Assembly (NCBI RefSeq): GCF_036867135.1
Contig: NZ_JBAJIJ010000002.1
Span: forward strand, 548,389-612,388
Length of the DNA stretch: 64,000 bases
Direction: 5' to 3'
Origin: Aeromicrobium sp. Sec7.5
Lineage (GTDB): Bacteria; Actinomycetota; Actinomycetes; Propionibacteriales; Nocardioidaceae
In this document: in pieces, positions 1-9,466 of the stretch
Layout: each line of letters opens with the position of its first letter
Numbering within the stretch: position 1 is the stretch's first letter
Notes under the pieces: generated by a model
Databases searched by the model: none
The model's input: only the letters and a program-made list of their open reading frames with translations
Told to the model about the DNA's origin: nothing
Position numbers and translations under genes: made by a program

Positions 1-1
1 G

Positions 2-460
2 GGCGAGTTCGTGCTCGACGACGACGTCTGGGTCACCGGCATCGGCGACGTGCTGACGGCGTCGGACCTCTCCGGCGTCCAGGTCGACGTGACCGGACGC
101 GTGACGGTGACGCTCGAGTCCGACGGCGGCTACGTCGTCACCGGCGAGGACCAGCGCACGACCTCGAGCGGATCGAGCCCTGGCGGCCAGCTGCTCTGGT
201 TCATGACGTTCGACGGCTCTGAGTCCGGCACCTGGGAGTCCACGGCTTCCGCGCTGACGCTGACCGCGGGCGACGGAGGTCGGCTGGCGGCCGACCAGGA
301 GATCAGCATCGACGGCAACCCGCTGCCGACGGACATGCTGCCCGTCAGTGGCAGCCCGTGGTCCGACACCCTCACCGTCACGTGCGACACCGACGGGTTC
401 GTCACCAACCCGGCCGACGACCCCGAGGCGCCCGACGTGGCCTTCCGCCGCGTCGGCTGA
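2..460 (+). CDS. Hypothetical protein, 5' truncated by window edge
   Basis: The frame is open back to base 2 (reads G-E-F before the first GTG at 11), so the gene most likely begins upstream of the window. The visible 150 residues are acidic, rich in Thr/Ser/Gly/Asp and low in Cys, as expected of an exported beta-rich protein. No catalytic motif is recognisable. It lies 42 bases upstream of an LPXTG-type surface protein on the same strand, so an envelope role is plausible but unproven. The alternative is a complete gene starting at the GTG at 11, but no signal peptide follows that codon. Confidence 0.6.
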   Translation, partial: GEFVLDDDVWVTGIGDVLTASDLSGVQVDVTGRVTVTLESDGGYVVTGEDQRTTSSGSSPGGQLLWFMTFDGSESGTWESTASALTLTAGDGGRLAADQEISIDGNPLPTDMLPVSGSPWSDTLTVTCDTDGFVTNPADDPEAPDVAFRRVG

Positions 461-502
461 CCCCGCCGCCCCGACCCGATCCTCTTTTCGAACGGACCCC
501 TC

Positions 503-2242
503 ATGACCCAGCGCCCCGCCCGCCTCCGAGGACTCGTCGGCGTCGCCTCCACCACCGTCGTGGGGCTCGCGCTGAGCGCTCAGCCCGCAGGCGCCGACGA
601 CGTCGCGGACTGGGCCACGCTCAGCACGGGCTTCGCCGCGTGCGCTCCGGCCGCTCTCGGGACGACCCTCACCGCCGACATCGACTCCGGCGGGGCCGAC
701 CTGGTGATCCCCAGCGGCTGTGATGCACGGATCGACCTCGCGGGCCACGAGCTCCGTGTCCAGAGCGTGCGCATCGCGAGCGGGACCCAGTTCACGCTCA
801 CCGACTCCAGTCCCGGCAACGCCGGGCAGCTGCACGCCGACGCGCGCTCCTCGACCGATCCGCTCGCCGGGGTCGACGTCCTCGGCACGTTCTACGTCGA
901 CGACGCGCGGGTCACCGCCTTCGGCAGCGAGCACGGATCCGGCATCGGAGCGGGGACCACGCACAACTCCGGCCTGATCATCGTCGACCGCGGCACGATC
1001 ACGGCCACGGGCGGGGACTCCGGCGCGGGGATCGGGCCGCGCTTGGACGGCGTGGGTGGCCGCATCGAGCTGCTCGGCGCGACGGTCACCGCGAACGGCG
1101 GGGGCGGACATCCCGGGGTCGGGGGCCGCTACGGCCCCGCGATCATGATCGAGAGCACGAGTTTGAACGCGACCGGGGGCGTGAACGGCAGCGGCATCCA
1201 GGGCCCGCTCAGCGTCAACGACTCGGTCGTCGTCGCCCACGGCGGACGCGACGGCGCCGGAATCGGCGGCAGCAATCCGAACGGGACGGCGTGGGACGTC
1301 CAGATCCTGGGCCCGGAGCTCGGAGGGTTCGGACCGTCCACCGTCACCGCTGTCGGTGGGGACCGCGCGTCCGGCATCGGCGGGGGCAGCGACAGCCCCG
1401 GTGGGACCCTCGTCGTCGGCACCGGCGGCAACGTCGTCCACGCCACGGGCGGCGCCGGCGCCACGGCCATCGGTGGTGGGCTGGACGGGATCGGCGGAGA
1501 GATCGCGATCCTGGCCGGCAGCACAGTCACCGCGATCGGCGGAGCCGGATCGCCGTCGGTGCTCGGATCGGCCTGGCCCGAGGGCCCCTTCGGCATCCTC
1601 GAGGTCGCCGGGACGCTCCACCTTCCGCAGGGACAGCTGCTGCTCCCGCGGAGCGACGACGACGTGCCCGGCGTCCCGCACGTCCTGGTCGAGCACGGCG
1701 GTCGCATCCTTGGCACCGAGGCCGACCCGACCACGGGCGCCCAGCTCGTCGGGGACGGGTGGATCGAGAACCAGGGCGTTATCGCCCTCACCGAGGACCT
1801 CGTGCTGGGCGGCAACACGATCGAGGTCACGACGAACAACTTCGACGTCCGCTTCGACGCCGCCGGAGGCACGCCGGTAGCGAGCACGCGGGTCTTCGCG
1901 CCGACGTGGGACACCGGCTACCGCGGGCCCCTGCCCACCTCGAGCCGCACCGGGTTCACGTTCAGCGGGTGGCTGACCGCTGCCGGTCCGCTCACCGCCG
2001 ACGCTGCGCTGGCCCCCTTGGCCAGCTCCCCCGTGCTCGCCACGGCCCAGTGGTCGCGGGGCACCGGCCCCGCCGCCGGGACGTCCGGCAACGGCGTGGG
2101 CCACGGCAGCTCGCCGGGCGCCGCCACGCTTCCCGTGGTCGGCGCCGCTCCGAACCTGATCGGAATCGTCGTCGCCCTCCTGGCCGCCGGCGCCGGCGGC
2201 GTGCTCCTGCGCCGGCGTGGCACCACCCACTCCGTCTCCTGA
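503..2242 (+). CDS. Wall-anchored surface protein with Gly-rich repeats and InlB B-type repeat
   Basis: 579 aa. An N-terminal signal peptide runs to about residue 31 (VVGLALSAQPAGA). Residues about 140-360 hold some eight degenerate repeats centred on G-[AS]-G-I-G-G, each preceded by a T-x-T-A-x-G-G strand; this pattern is typical of beta-helical adhesin-like proteins. Residues about 450-515 (VRFDAAGGTP ... GFTFSGW ... ATAQW) fit the InlB B / Listeria-Bacteroides repeat. The C-terminus has a sorting-signal layout: LPVVG, about 20 hydrophobic residues, then LRRRG. The motif is LPxVG rather than canonical LPxTG, so sortase processing is likely but not certain. No sortase gene lies in this window. 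An adhesive or protective surface role is inferred only. Confidence 0.75.
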   Translation: MTQRPARLRGLVGVASTTVVGLALSAQPAGADDVADWATLSTGFAACAPAALGTTLTADIDSGGADLVIPSGCDARIDLAGHELRVQSVRIASGTQFTLTDSSPGNAGQLHADARSSTDPLAGVDVLGTFYVDDARVTAFGSEHGSGIGAGTTHNSGLIIVDRGTITATGGDSGAGIGPRLDGVGGRIELLGATVTANGGGGHPGVGGRYGPAIMIESTSLNATGGVNGSGIQGPLSVNDSVVVAHGGRDGAGIGGSNPNGTAWDVQILGPELGGFGPSTVTAVGGDRASGIGGGSDSPGGTLVVGTGGNVVHATGGAGATAIGGGLDGIGGEIAILAGSTVTAIGGAGSPSVLGSAWPEGPFGILEVAGTLHLPQGQLLLPRSDDDVPGVPHVLVEHGGRILGTEADPTTGAQLVGDGWIENQGVIALTEDLVLGGNTIEVTTNNFDVRFDAAGGTPVASTRVFAPTWDTGYRGPLPTSSRTGFTFSGWLTAAGPLTADAALAPLASSPVLATAQWSRGTGPAAGTSGNGVGHGSSPGAATLPVVGAAPNLIGIVVALLAAGAGGVLLRRRGTTHSVS

Positions 2243-2270
2243 TCCTCGACCCACCGCGAAAGGCACCACC

Positions 2271-2669
2271 ATGACCCGTACGCTCCAACGCACGACCCTC
2301 GGCATCGCCGCTGCCCTGACCGCGCTCGTCCTCGCCGGGTGCGGAGGTGACGACGACGCGGGGGGTGGCTCATCGCCCCAGTCCGGGACCGGGTCTGGCG
2401 GCGACTCGGGATCCGACACTGCTTCCCTCTCCGACGTCGAGATCGGACTGGACACCCTGGGGTACGCGATCGAGGCGGCGATGGGCAACGTCGACGGCTA
2501 CGAGGTCGACGGCTCGACCCTGCGGATCCAGATCAACGATGACTACGACGAGTACCTGTCGTCGGAGTGCCTGATCATCGAGACGGTCGCCGGGTCGACC
2601 GGCCTGCCGCCGGATGCCGAGGTCGAGCTCGAGTACGACGACGGCACCACCACGAGCTGCGACGTCTAG
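2271..2669 (+). CDS. Small lipoprotein
   Basis: 132 aa from the ATG at 2271, which follows a GAAAGG ribosome-binding site and gives an ideal lipoprotein signal: MTRTL, a hydrophobic stretch, then lipobox LAGC with the lipidated Cys at about residue 24, followed by a Gly/Asp/Ser linker. Longer in-frame starts would add a Pro-rich leader that spoils the signal. The mature domain has two Cys (in SECL and SCDV) that may form a disulfide. It lies 28 bases after the surface protein gene and is probably cotranscribed with it. No family recognised. Confidence 0.7.
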   Translation: MTRTLQRTTLGIAAALTALVLAGCGGDDDAGGGSSPQSGTGSGGDSGSDTASLSDVEIGLDTLGYAIEAAMGNVDGYEVDGSTLRIQINDDYDEYLSSECLIIETVAGSTGLPPDAEVELEYDDGTTTSCDV

Positions 2670-2672
2670 GAG

Positions 2673-2925
2673 TACCGCGACCCGTCAGGTGACCCAGGTT
2701 TCGAGGCTCGTCGCCGAGGGCTCCTCGCACCTCAACCACCGGGAGCGGGCGAAGCCCCGCCCCTTGAGGTGCGACGAGGAACGAGGAGCCTCGAAAGGGG
2801 TACCGCGACCCATCAGGTGACCCAGGTTTCGAGGCTCGTCGCCGAGGGCTCCTCGCACCTCAACTACCGGTGGTTGAGGTGCGAACGCCCTCTGGGGCGT
2901 GAGCCTCGAAGCCTTCCCGGCGTGA
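2673..2925. repeat. Family A intergenic repeat cluster
   Basis: Two almost identical direct copies of about 70 bases start at 2673 and 2800 (TACCGCGACC ... GGTTTCGAGGCTCGTC ... GCACCTCAAC). An inverted half (TTGAGGTGCGA ... GAGCCTCGAAA) lies between them and another inverted half follows at about 2872-2918. Each unit can fold, since GGTTTCGAGG faces CCTCAACC. Further copies lie at about 49,630 and 52,385. This explains the 288 bases between the lipoprotein gene and the acyl-CoA ligase gene; no coding sequence is credible there. Confidence 0.85.
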
Positions 2926-2957
2926 CCGACTCGATCAGCCGACCGAGGAGCGGCTGG

Positions 2958-4523
<1,566 letters not shown>

Positions 4524-4642
4524 CTCCGGGAGTGGCGTGGCTCACGTCATTCCTATCCTGCCGACGGCTGCCTGCACGTTGCAGCCCAACCCTCAGTCCA
4601 GTTCGGTGAGCGGGTGCGGGACTGCACCGAGCGGTCGGTACG

Positions 4643-5272
4643 GTGCGGGGCATGTCCTGGGAGACGATCTTCAGCAGCAATCTCGACGCCGACGACGCCG
4701 CGGCGTACGGGAACCTGGTCCGCAACCTCCGGGACGCGCAGGACCTCGTGGCGTCGATGCGCTTCGATCGCGAGACGGTCGACGCGCTCGCCGACGACCT
4801 CGCGGAGTGGACCAAGCGCCTGGCGCCCCTGTCCGGGCCCGAGACCGAGCAGACCAACGGCCGCGTCCCCAGCCTGCCGGTCCGCGGACAGGCGATGGTG
4901 CCCGAGTTCCGGGTGTCCTCCGCCGGCGGCGGGCGCGTCGACGGCACCGTGACGTTCGGCCGCTGGTTCATGGGCGGCGGCATGGCGGCCCATGGCGGAG
5001 CGGTGGCGCTGCTGTTCGACGAGGCGCTCGGCATCCTCGCCTCGGCCAGTGCCAAGGCGATCACGCGCACGGCCTACCTGAACACCGACTTCCGCGCCCT
5101 CACGCCGATCGACACCGAGCTGGCCGTCTCCGCGTGGATCGACCGCGTGGAGGACCGCAAGATCTTCGTGCGCGGCGAGATCCGCCACGGATCGACCGTG
5201 TGCGCGGAGGCCGACGCCCTCTTCCTGCGGCTGCGCCCCGACCAGGGCCTCGGCCGCCGCACGGACGGCTGA
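4643..5272 (+). CDS. Hotdog-fold acyl-CoA thioesterase (PaaI/THEM4-like)
   Basis: 209 aa. The N-terminal half is a helical extension. The C-terminal half has the hotdog pattern: F-G-R-W-F-M-G-G-G-M-A-A-H-G-G-A followed by the long central helix (VALLFDEALGILAS), as in PaaI/YbgC-like thioesterases that hydrolyse acyl- or aryl-CoA. It starts with GTG at 4643; an in-frame ATG nine bases downstream is an alternative. Divergent from the acyl-CoA synthetase gene with about 120 bases between them, so the pair may share a control region. Substrate unknown. Confidence 0.8.
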   Translation: MRGMSWETIFSSNLDADDAAAYGNLVRNLRDAQDLVASMRFDRETVDALADDLAEWTKRLAPLSGPETEQTNGRVPSLPVRGQAMVPEFRVSSAGGGRVDGTVTFGRWFMGGGMAAHGGAVALLFDEALGILASASAKAITRTAYLNTDFRALTPIDTELAVSAWIDRVEDRKIFVRGEIRHGSTVCAEADALFLRLRPDQGLGRRTDG

Positions 5273-5281
5273 CACCGAGAG

Positions 5282-5396
5282 GCGGTGAGCAGGCAACCTC
5301 ACCGCTTGGTCAAAAGGTTGCTGGCCCACCGCCCTGAGGGGGCAGCGGTGAGCAGGCAACCTTCAGCAGGGTGCGAGAGGTTGCTGGCTCACCGCT
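5282..5396. repeat. Family B palindromic repeats, word 'cagcaacct'
   Basis: Four half-sites in alternating orientation: 5282 (GCGGTGAGCAGGCAACC), 5315 (AGGTTGCTGGCCCACCGCC), 5345 (forward) and 5378 (reverse). The outer GCGGTGAG / CTCACCGC frame is shared with the loci at 6.9, 22.4, 30.5 and 35.7 kb. The inner word is shared only with the 30.5 kb locus. It lies between convergent genes. Confidence 0.85.
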
Positions 5397-5403
5397 CCCC
5401 GGG

Positions 5404-5727
5404 TCAGCCCTGGTTCTGGGGCGGGAGCTCGGCGATGATCGGGTGGTCGAGATCGATCACACCGAGCTTGGCCGCGCCGCCGGGCGAGCCGAGCTCGTCG
5501 AAGAAGTGCACGTTGGCGTCGTAGTACGAGGCCCACTCCTGGGGAGTGTCGTCCTCGTAGAAGATCGCCTCCGGCGGGCAGACCGGCTCGCACGCACCAC
5601 AGTCGACGCACTCGTCGGGGTGGATGTAGAGCATGCGCTTGCCCTCGTAGATGCAGTCGACCGGACACTCGTCGACGCAGGCGCGATCCTTCACGTCCAC
5701 GCACGGCTGGGCGATCACGTAGGTCAT
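5404..5727 (-). CDS. fdxA: 7Fe ferredoxin FdxA
   Basis: 107 aa, very close to actinobacterial FdxA. Cysteines at 9, 17, 21, 25 and 40, 43, 46, 50 supply one [3Fe-4S] and one [4Fe-4S] cluster (CxxxxxxxCxxxCP and CxxCxxCxxxCP). The C-terminal extension with FFDELGSPGGAAK is typical of this type rather than of short clostridial ferredoxins. A soluble electron carrier, often for cytochromes P450 and other redox enzymes. Its ATG overlaps the stop of the upstream flavin reductase gene (ATGA), so the two are translationally coupled and share the MerR-type promoter at 6266-6296. Confidence 0.93.
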   Translation of the reverse strand: MTYVIAQPCVDVKDRACVDECPVDCIYEGKRMLYIHPDECVDCGACEPVCPPEAIFYEDDTPQEWASYYDANVHFFDELGSPGGAAKLGVIDLDHPIIAELPPQNQG

Positions 5728-6257
5728 CGGGGTCGATCCTCTCGATCGATCGCGGGCCCGACCGCGCGGTAGGCGCGGTCGAGGTGCAGCAGCGGCTCGG
5801 CCGGCGGGCCGATCCTGGTGGTCGCGACGTCGACCAGCACGAGGGTCGACCCCACGATCGGGACGGTCTGGCGGACGGGACCGACCAGACTCACGACGGC
5901 GTCAGGCAGTAGGGGCGGCGAGTCGGCGGCCACGACCCAGCCCTGCTCGGGCGTGAAGCGCGGGGCACCGCTGCGCGCGAACGCGTCAGCCAGCGGCGAC
6001 CGATCCAGCGGCAGCACATGCACCGCCACCTCGGAGGCCGCCAGAAGTGCTCCGGCCGACCGAGTGGCCGTGGAGACCGAGAACGAGACGACCGGCGGCT
6101 CGGCCGAGACCGACGCGAGGCTCGACACCGTCAGGCCCACCGGGCCGGCCGGGGTCATGGCCGTCACGATCGCCACACCCGACGGGTACAGGCGGAAGGC
6201 CTGCCGCAGCCAGGCGGCTCCGGGCGCGGGCGCCCTCACGTGTGTCACCTCGTCCAT
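5724..6257 (-). CDS. Flavin reductase-like FMN-binding protein
   Basis: 177 aa from the ATG at 6257. The flavin reductase-like fold is visible: LYPSGVAIVT, then PVGLTVSSLASVSAEPPVVSFS, then a C-terminal H-L-D-R-A-Y-R. Such enzymes bind FMN/FAD and supply reduced flavin to a monooxygenase, or are oxidoreductases themselves. The frame stays open upstream, but the ATG at 6257 fits the start of the family domain and lies 8 bases after the -10 box, which implies a leaderless or nearly leaderless mRNA. It is coupled to fdxA. Regulation by a SoxR/MerR protein is inferred from the promoter structure. Confidence 0.82.
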   Translation of the reverse strand: MDEVTHVRAPAPGAAWLRQAFRLYPSGVAIVTAMTPAGPVGLTVSSLASVSAEPPVVSFSVSTATRSAGALLAASEVAVHVLPLDRSPLADAFARSGAPRFTPEQGWVVAADSPPLLPDAVVSLVGPVRQTVPIVGSTLVLVDVATTRIGPPAEPLLHLDRAYRAVGPAIDREDRPR

Positions 6258-6265
6258 GTGCCCCG

Positions 6266-6296
6266 ACGTTAGGACCTCAACCGTGGTTGAGGTCAA
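6266..6296 (-). promoter_or_regulatory. MerR/SoxR-type promoter with palindromic operator
   Basis: Read on the minus strand: TTGACC (-35, 6296-6291), a 19-base spacer, TAACGT (-10, 6271-6266). The perfect palindrome GACCTCAACC-gt-GGTTGAGGTC (6273-6294) fills the spacer. A 19-bp spacer containing the operator is the hallmark of MerR-family activated promoters, and CCTCAA-N6-TTGAGG matches the SoxR box core. No merR/soxR gene is in the window. Confidence 0.75.
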
Positions 6297-6351
6297 ACTG
6301 GGGCCGGGTGACGCAGGACACCCTCTCGGCGACGCGGGGCCCCCTCGTACA

Positions 6352-6915
6352 GTGAAAACCGTGTCGATCCTCCGCACTGCTGCCCTGACCGTCGCCTCCG
6401 GCCTCGTCCTGCTGCTGACCCTGAGCCCGCTCCCGGCGTCGGCCCACGACGAGATGATCGAGGCCACTCCGTCACAGGGGTCCGCCCTCGGACCCGACGA
6501 CCCGCCGTTCGCGGCCTTCCGCTTCAGCGGCGAGATCTTCCCGGAAGCCGCGTTCATCTCCGTGGTCGACCCCTCCGGCGCGGACGTCTCGGTCGGCGAC
6601 CCCACGGTGGCCGGCGACACCGTGTCGCGCGAGTTCGCGGCCGACGCTCCCGGCACCTACACCGCCTCGTACCGCGTCACGTCGTCCGACGGCCACCCGA
6701 TCGAGGGGTCGGTCAACTTCACGTACAACGGGCCCGCCGCGGGCGAGCCCAGCCCCGACACGGCCGAGGACCAAGGCACCGACGTCACGCCGGCCGACCC
6801 CGAGAACGAGTCCGACCGCGACTACACGACCGTGGTGATCATCGTGGTCGCGACGGCCGTGCTGGTGGTCGGCACCGCGGTCGCGATCAGCATGCTGCGT
6901 CGCCGTCGTCGCTGA
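6352..6915 (+). CDS. CopC-domain copper-binding exported protein
   Basis: 187 aa from the GTG at 6352; a second in-frame GTG at 6361 is an alternative start. The signal peptide ends at ASA, leaving an N-terminal His (HDEMIEATPSQGSAL), the first ligand of the CopC histidine brace. The D-G-H in SSDGHPIEGSVNF supplies the usual Asp and His. After about 95 residues of cupredoxin-like domain come a Pro/Glu/Asp linker and a C-terminal membrane helix (VVIIVVATAVLVVGTAVAI) with RRRRR inside. It probably holds Cu(II) at the outer membrane face. No CopD domain is fused or adjacent. Divergent from the flavin reductase operon. Confidence 0.85.
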   Translation: MKTVSILRTAALTVASGLVLLLTLSPLPASAHDEMIEATPSQGSALGPDDPPFAAFRFSGEIFPEAAFISVVDPSGADVSVGDPTVAGDTVSREFAADAPGTYTASYRVTSSDGHPIEGSVNFTYNGPAAGEPSPDTAEDQGTDVTPADPENESDRDYTTVVIIVVATAVLVVGTAVAISMLRRRRR

Positions 6916-6932
6916 GTTCCGTCGCCCGGGTT

Positions 6933-7055
6933 GGGCGGTGAGTCATCCACCCACAGCCATGTCCGGCCAGTGGGGCGGTGAGTCATCCACCGCCTGAACC
7001 TTGGTGCGGTGGAACACTCACCGCCCCGGGGCCACACGTGGAACACTCACCGCCC
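6933..7055. repeat. Family B palindromic repeats, word 'tcatccac/gtggaaca'
   Basis: Two direct forward copies of GGGCGGTGAGTCATCCACC (6933-6951 and 6973-6991), then two reverse copies GTGGAACACTCACCGCCC (7009-7026 and 7038-7055). The outer frame matches the other B loci and the inner word is specific to this locus. It lies between the convergent copC-like and hydroxyacyl-CoA dehydrogenase genes. Confidence 0.85.
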
Positions 7056-7064
7056 CTCGCGGGG

Positions 7065-7922
7065 TCAGCTGTAGGGGTAGAAGCCGTGGCCGGACTTCTT
7101 GCCGAGCAGCCCGGCGTCGACCATGCGGTCCAGCAGCGGCGGCGGCGAGTAGAGCGGCTCCTTGAACTCCTCGTACATCGACTGGCCGATCGCGCGGATC
7201 GTGTCGAGGCCGATCAGGTCCGACAGCGCCAGCGGGCCCATGGGGTGGCCGCAGCCCAGGACCATGCCCTGATCGATGTCGGCCGCCGAGGCGTAGCCCG
7301 CCTCGTACATGCGGATCGCCGAGAGCAGGTATGGCACGAGCAGGCTGTTGACCACGAAGCCGGCGCGGTCGGTGGCCTCGATCGGCTCCTTGCCCAGGCC
7401 GCCGGTCACGTACCCGCGCATCCGCTCGAGGGTCTCGGGACTGGAGGTCAGCGACGGGATGAGCTCGACGAGCTTCATGACCGGCGCCGGGTTGAAGAAG
7501 TGCACGCCCATGACCCGATCCGCACGGCCTGAGACGGCGCCGAGCTTCACGATCGGGATCGACGAGGTGTTGGACGCGAGGATCGCGGACTCGTCGGTCA
7601 CGATCTGGCCCAAGCGACGGAACAGGTCGAGCTTGATGTCCTCACGCTCGCTCGCGGCCTCGATCACGAGCTGGCGGTCGGCCAGCTGCTCGAGGTCGTC
7701 GGTGAACCGGATCCGACCCACGGTGGCGTCGAAGTCCTCCTGCGAGATCTTGCCGCGACCCAGCGCCCGCTCGAGCGACGACGTCACCCGCGACTCGGCG
7801 GCCTTCGCCGCGTCGGCCGACACCTCCACGAGCACCACGTCGATCCCCGCGCGCGCGTTGACCTCCACGATCCCGGAGCCCATGAGGCCTCCACCGATGA
7901 CTCCGACGCGCTCGACCGACAT
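7065..7922 (-). CDS. 3-hydroxybutyryl-CoA dehydrogenase
   Basis: 285 aa, typical for the single-domain short form (PaaH/HbdA/FadB2 type). The N-terminal Rossmann motif is VGVIGGGLMGSG (residues 6-17). The family signature HFFNPAPVMKLVEL lies near residue 143 and contains the catalytic His. The helical C-domain carries GFVVNSLLVPYL and HPMGPLALSDLIGLD. It oxidises 3-hydroxyacyl-CoA to 3-oxoacyl-CoA with NAD(P)+. The C-terminus (KKSGHGFYPYS) is the usual family end. Monocistronic as far as can be seen. Confidence 0.93.
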   Translation of the reverse strand: MSVERVGVIGGGLMGSGIVEVNARAGIDVVLVEVSADAAKAAESRVTSSLERALGRGKISQEDFDATVGRIRFTDDLEQLADRQLVIEAASEREDIKLDLFRRLGQIVTDESAILASNTSSIPIVKLGAVSGRADRVMGVHFFNPAPVMKLVELIPSLTSSPETLERMRGYVTGGLGKEPIEATDRAGFVVNSLLVPYLLSAIRMYEAGYASAADIDQGMVLGCGHPMGPLALSDLIGLDTIRAIGQSMYEEFKEPLYSPPPLLDRMVDAGLLGKKSGHGFYPYS

Positions 7923-8020
7923 GCTGACTCCCGTTCATGAGGTTTCCCTCATGTTCTCATGCCGGACCGAACCGGCCGTGGCGCACCCCGGACCGACGCG
8001 CCGCGTGATGGGATGGGCCC

Positions 8021-8416
8021 ATGCGTCGCTCGGTCCTGCTTCCCCTGGTGCTCGGCCTCGCCGTCGGCGTGGGTGGGTGCGGCGGTTCGTCCGACAGCGA
8101 CCCCGACCCGTCGGCCGCACCGTCCACCGAGGCCACCGCCGCAGCGGCGCCGGAGGCCCTGTCGGAGTTCACGTGCGCCCCGGGGCAAGACGGCCTGTGG
8201 TCGGCCAGCGGCACCATCACGAACACCAGCGACGAGGCCGAGTCGTTCTCGGTCGACGTCTACGTGGGGCCGGCCGACGGCCAGGAGCGACCCGTGAACC
8301 GCACCGAGCTCGAGAACGTGCAGCCCGGCGGTTCGGCACCGCTGGCGGTCAGCGGCCTGTCGGCCCAGGGCGACCCGGCCACGTGCCACGTGCGGGTCCT
8401 GCGCGCCCTGCCCTGA
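8021..8416 (+). CDS. Lipoprotein with FxLYD-like domain
   Basis: 131 aa. Signal MRRSVLLPLVLGLAVGVGG with lipobox GVGGC (Cys at about residue 20), an Asp/Pro/Ala linker, then a beta-sandwich-like domain: WSASGTITNTSDEAESFSVDV ... VQPGGSAPLAVSG ... CHVRVL. The G-T-[IV]-x-N pattern and the final Cys resemble FxLYD/DUF-type domains often found outside the membrane. The lipoprotein at 43,376-43,807 has the same layout and is probably a paralogue. Function unknown. Confidence 0.72.
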   Translation: MRRSVLLPLVLGLAVGVGGCGGSSDSDPDPSAAPSTEATAAAAPEALSEFTCAPGQDGLWSASGTITNTSDEAESFSVDVYVGPADGQERPVNRTELENVQPGGSAPLAVSGLSAQGDPATCHVRVLRALP

Positions 8417-8469
8417 CCACCCCGCGACCGTCCGGAACCCTCGACATCGACGAGCGGCCCACCTAGTTT

Positions 8470-9441
8470 GTGACGCATGCACAGCCCCGCACGGACCCCC
8501 TCGTCGAGCAGCACCCGGTGAGCACCGACCACGGCTCCGGCCCGCTGCCCGGCGTCCACCGCACCCCGGACGCCCGCTTCACCGGCCTCCCCGACTTCGA
8601 CCACCCACCGCACTACCGGACCTGGGAGGGCCTGCGCCTGGCCCACGTCGACGTGGGCGACGGGTCGCCGATCGTGCTGCTGCACGGCGAGCCGACGTGG
8701 TCGTTCTTGTGGCGCCACGTCATCGCCGAGCTGACCGGGGCCGGGCACCGGTGCATCGCCCCCGACCTGCCGGGGTTCGGCCGCTCGGACAAGCCGTCCG
8801 ACGACTGGTTCACGTACGACCGGCTGGTCGCCTCAGTCGTGTCGCTGTTCGAGGAGCTCGACCTGCGCGACGTGACGCTCGTGGTGCACGACTGGGGCGG
8901 ACCGGTGGGCCTTCGGGTCGCCACGACCGAGATCCCGGAGCGCATCTCGCGGCTGGTCGTCATGGACTCGGGGCTGTTCACGGGCCACCAGCGGATGGGC
9001 TCGGCCTGGCAGGCGTTCCGCGACTTCGTCGACGCGACGCCCGACCTGCCCATCGGGATGCTCATCACCGGAGCCGTCGCGACCCCCATGACTGATGCCG
9101 TCGTGGCCGCCTACGAGGCCCCGTTCGACAGCGTCGAGGCCAAGGGCGGCGCACGGTCTCTCCCCGGGCTGATCCCCCAGACACCCGACGCCCCGGGCGC
9201 GGCCGAGGGGCGCGCGGCGGTCGAGGCGCTCAGCGCCGACACCCGCCCGGTCCTGCTGCTGTGGGCCGACCAGGACGCCGTGCTCCCGCTGGAGGCGACC
9301 GGACGCCAGATGGAGCAGCTCCTGCCGCTGCGTCAGCCGTTGCAGGTCGTGGAGAACGCCGGCCACTTCCTCCAGGAGGACGCCGGCCCCGCGATCGGGC
9401 GGGCGATCGCCACGTGGCTCGACGAGGTCGGCGGGGCCTGA
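8470..9441 (+). CDS. Haloalkane dehalogenase (alpha/beta hydrolase)
   Basis: 323 aa from the GTG at 8470; a GTG at 8518 is also in frame and closer to the start of the conserved domain. Signatures: the oxyanion segment LLHGEPTWSFLWR (E following HG, W halide ligand), nucleophile Asp141 in V-V-H-D-W-G-G, acid Asp in WADQDAVLP, and base His in NAGHFLQED. Nucleophile Asp plus the HGEPTW motif points to subfamily I dehalogenases (DhlA/LinB relatives), which hydrolyse haloalkanes to alcohols and halide. The natural substrate cannot be told. Confidence 0.88.
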   Translation: MTHAQPRTDPLVEQHPVSTDHGSGPLPGVHRTPDARFTGLPDFDHPPHYRTWEGLRLAHVDVGDGSPIVLLHGEPTWSFLWRHVIAELTGAGHRCIAPDLPGFGRSDKPSDDWFTYDRLVASVVSLFEELDLRDVTLVVHDWGGPVGLRVATTEIPERISRLVVMDSGLFTGHQRMGSAWQAFRDFVDATPDLPIGMLITGAVATPMTDAVVAAYEAPFDSVEAKGGARSLPGLIPQTPDAPGAAEGRAAVEALSADTRPVLLLWADQDAVLPLEATGRQMEQLLPLRQPLQVVENAGHFLQEDAGPAIGRAIATWLDEVGGA

Positions 9442-9466
9442 CGACCGCCGCGGCCGGCCGCCCGCG

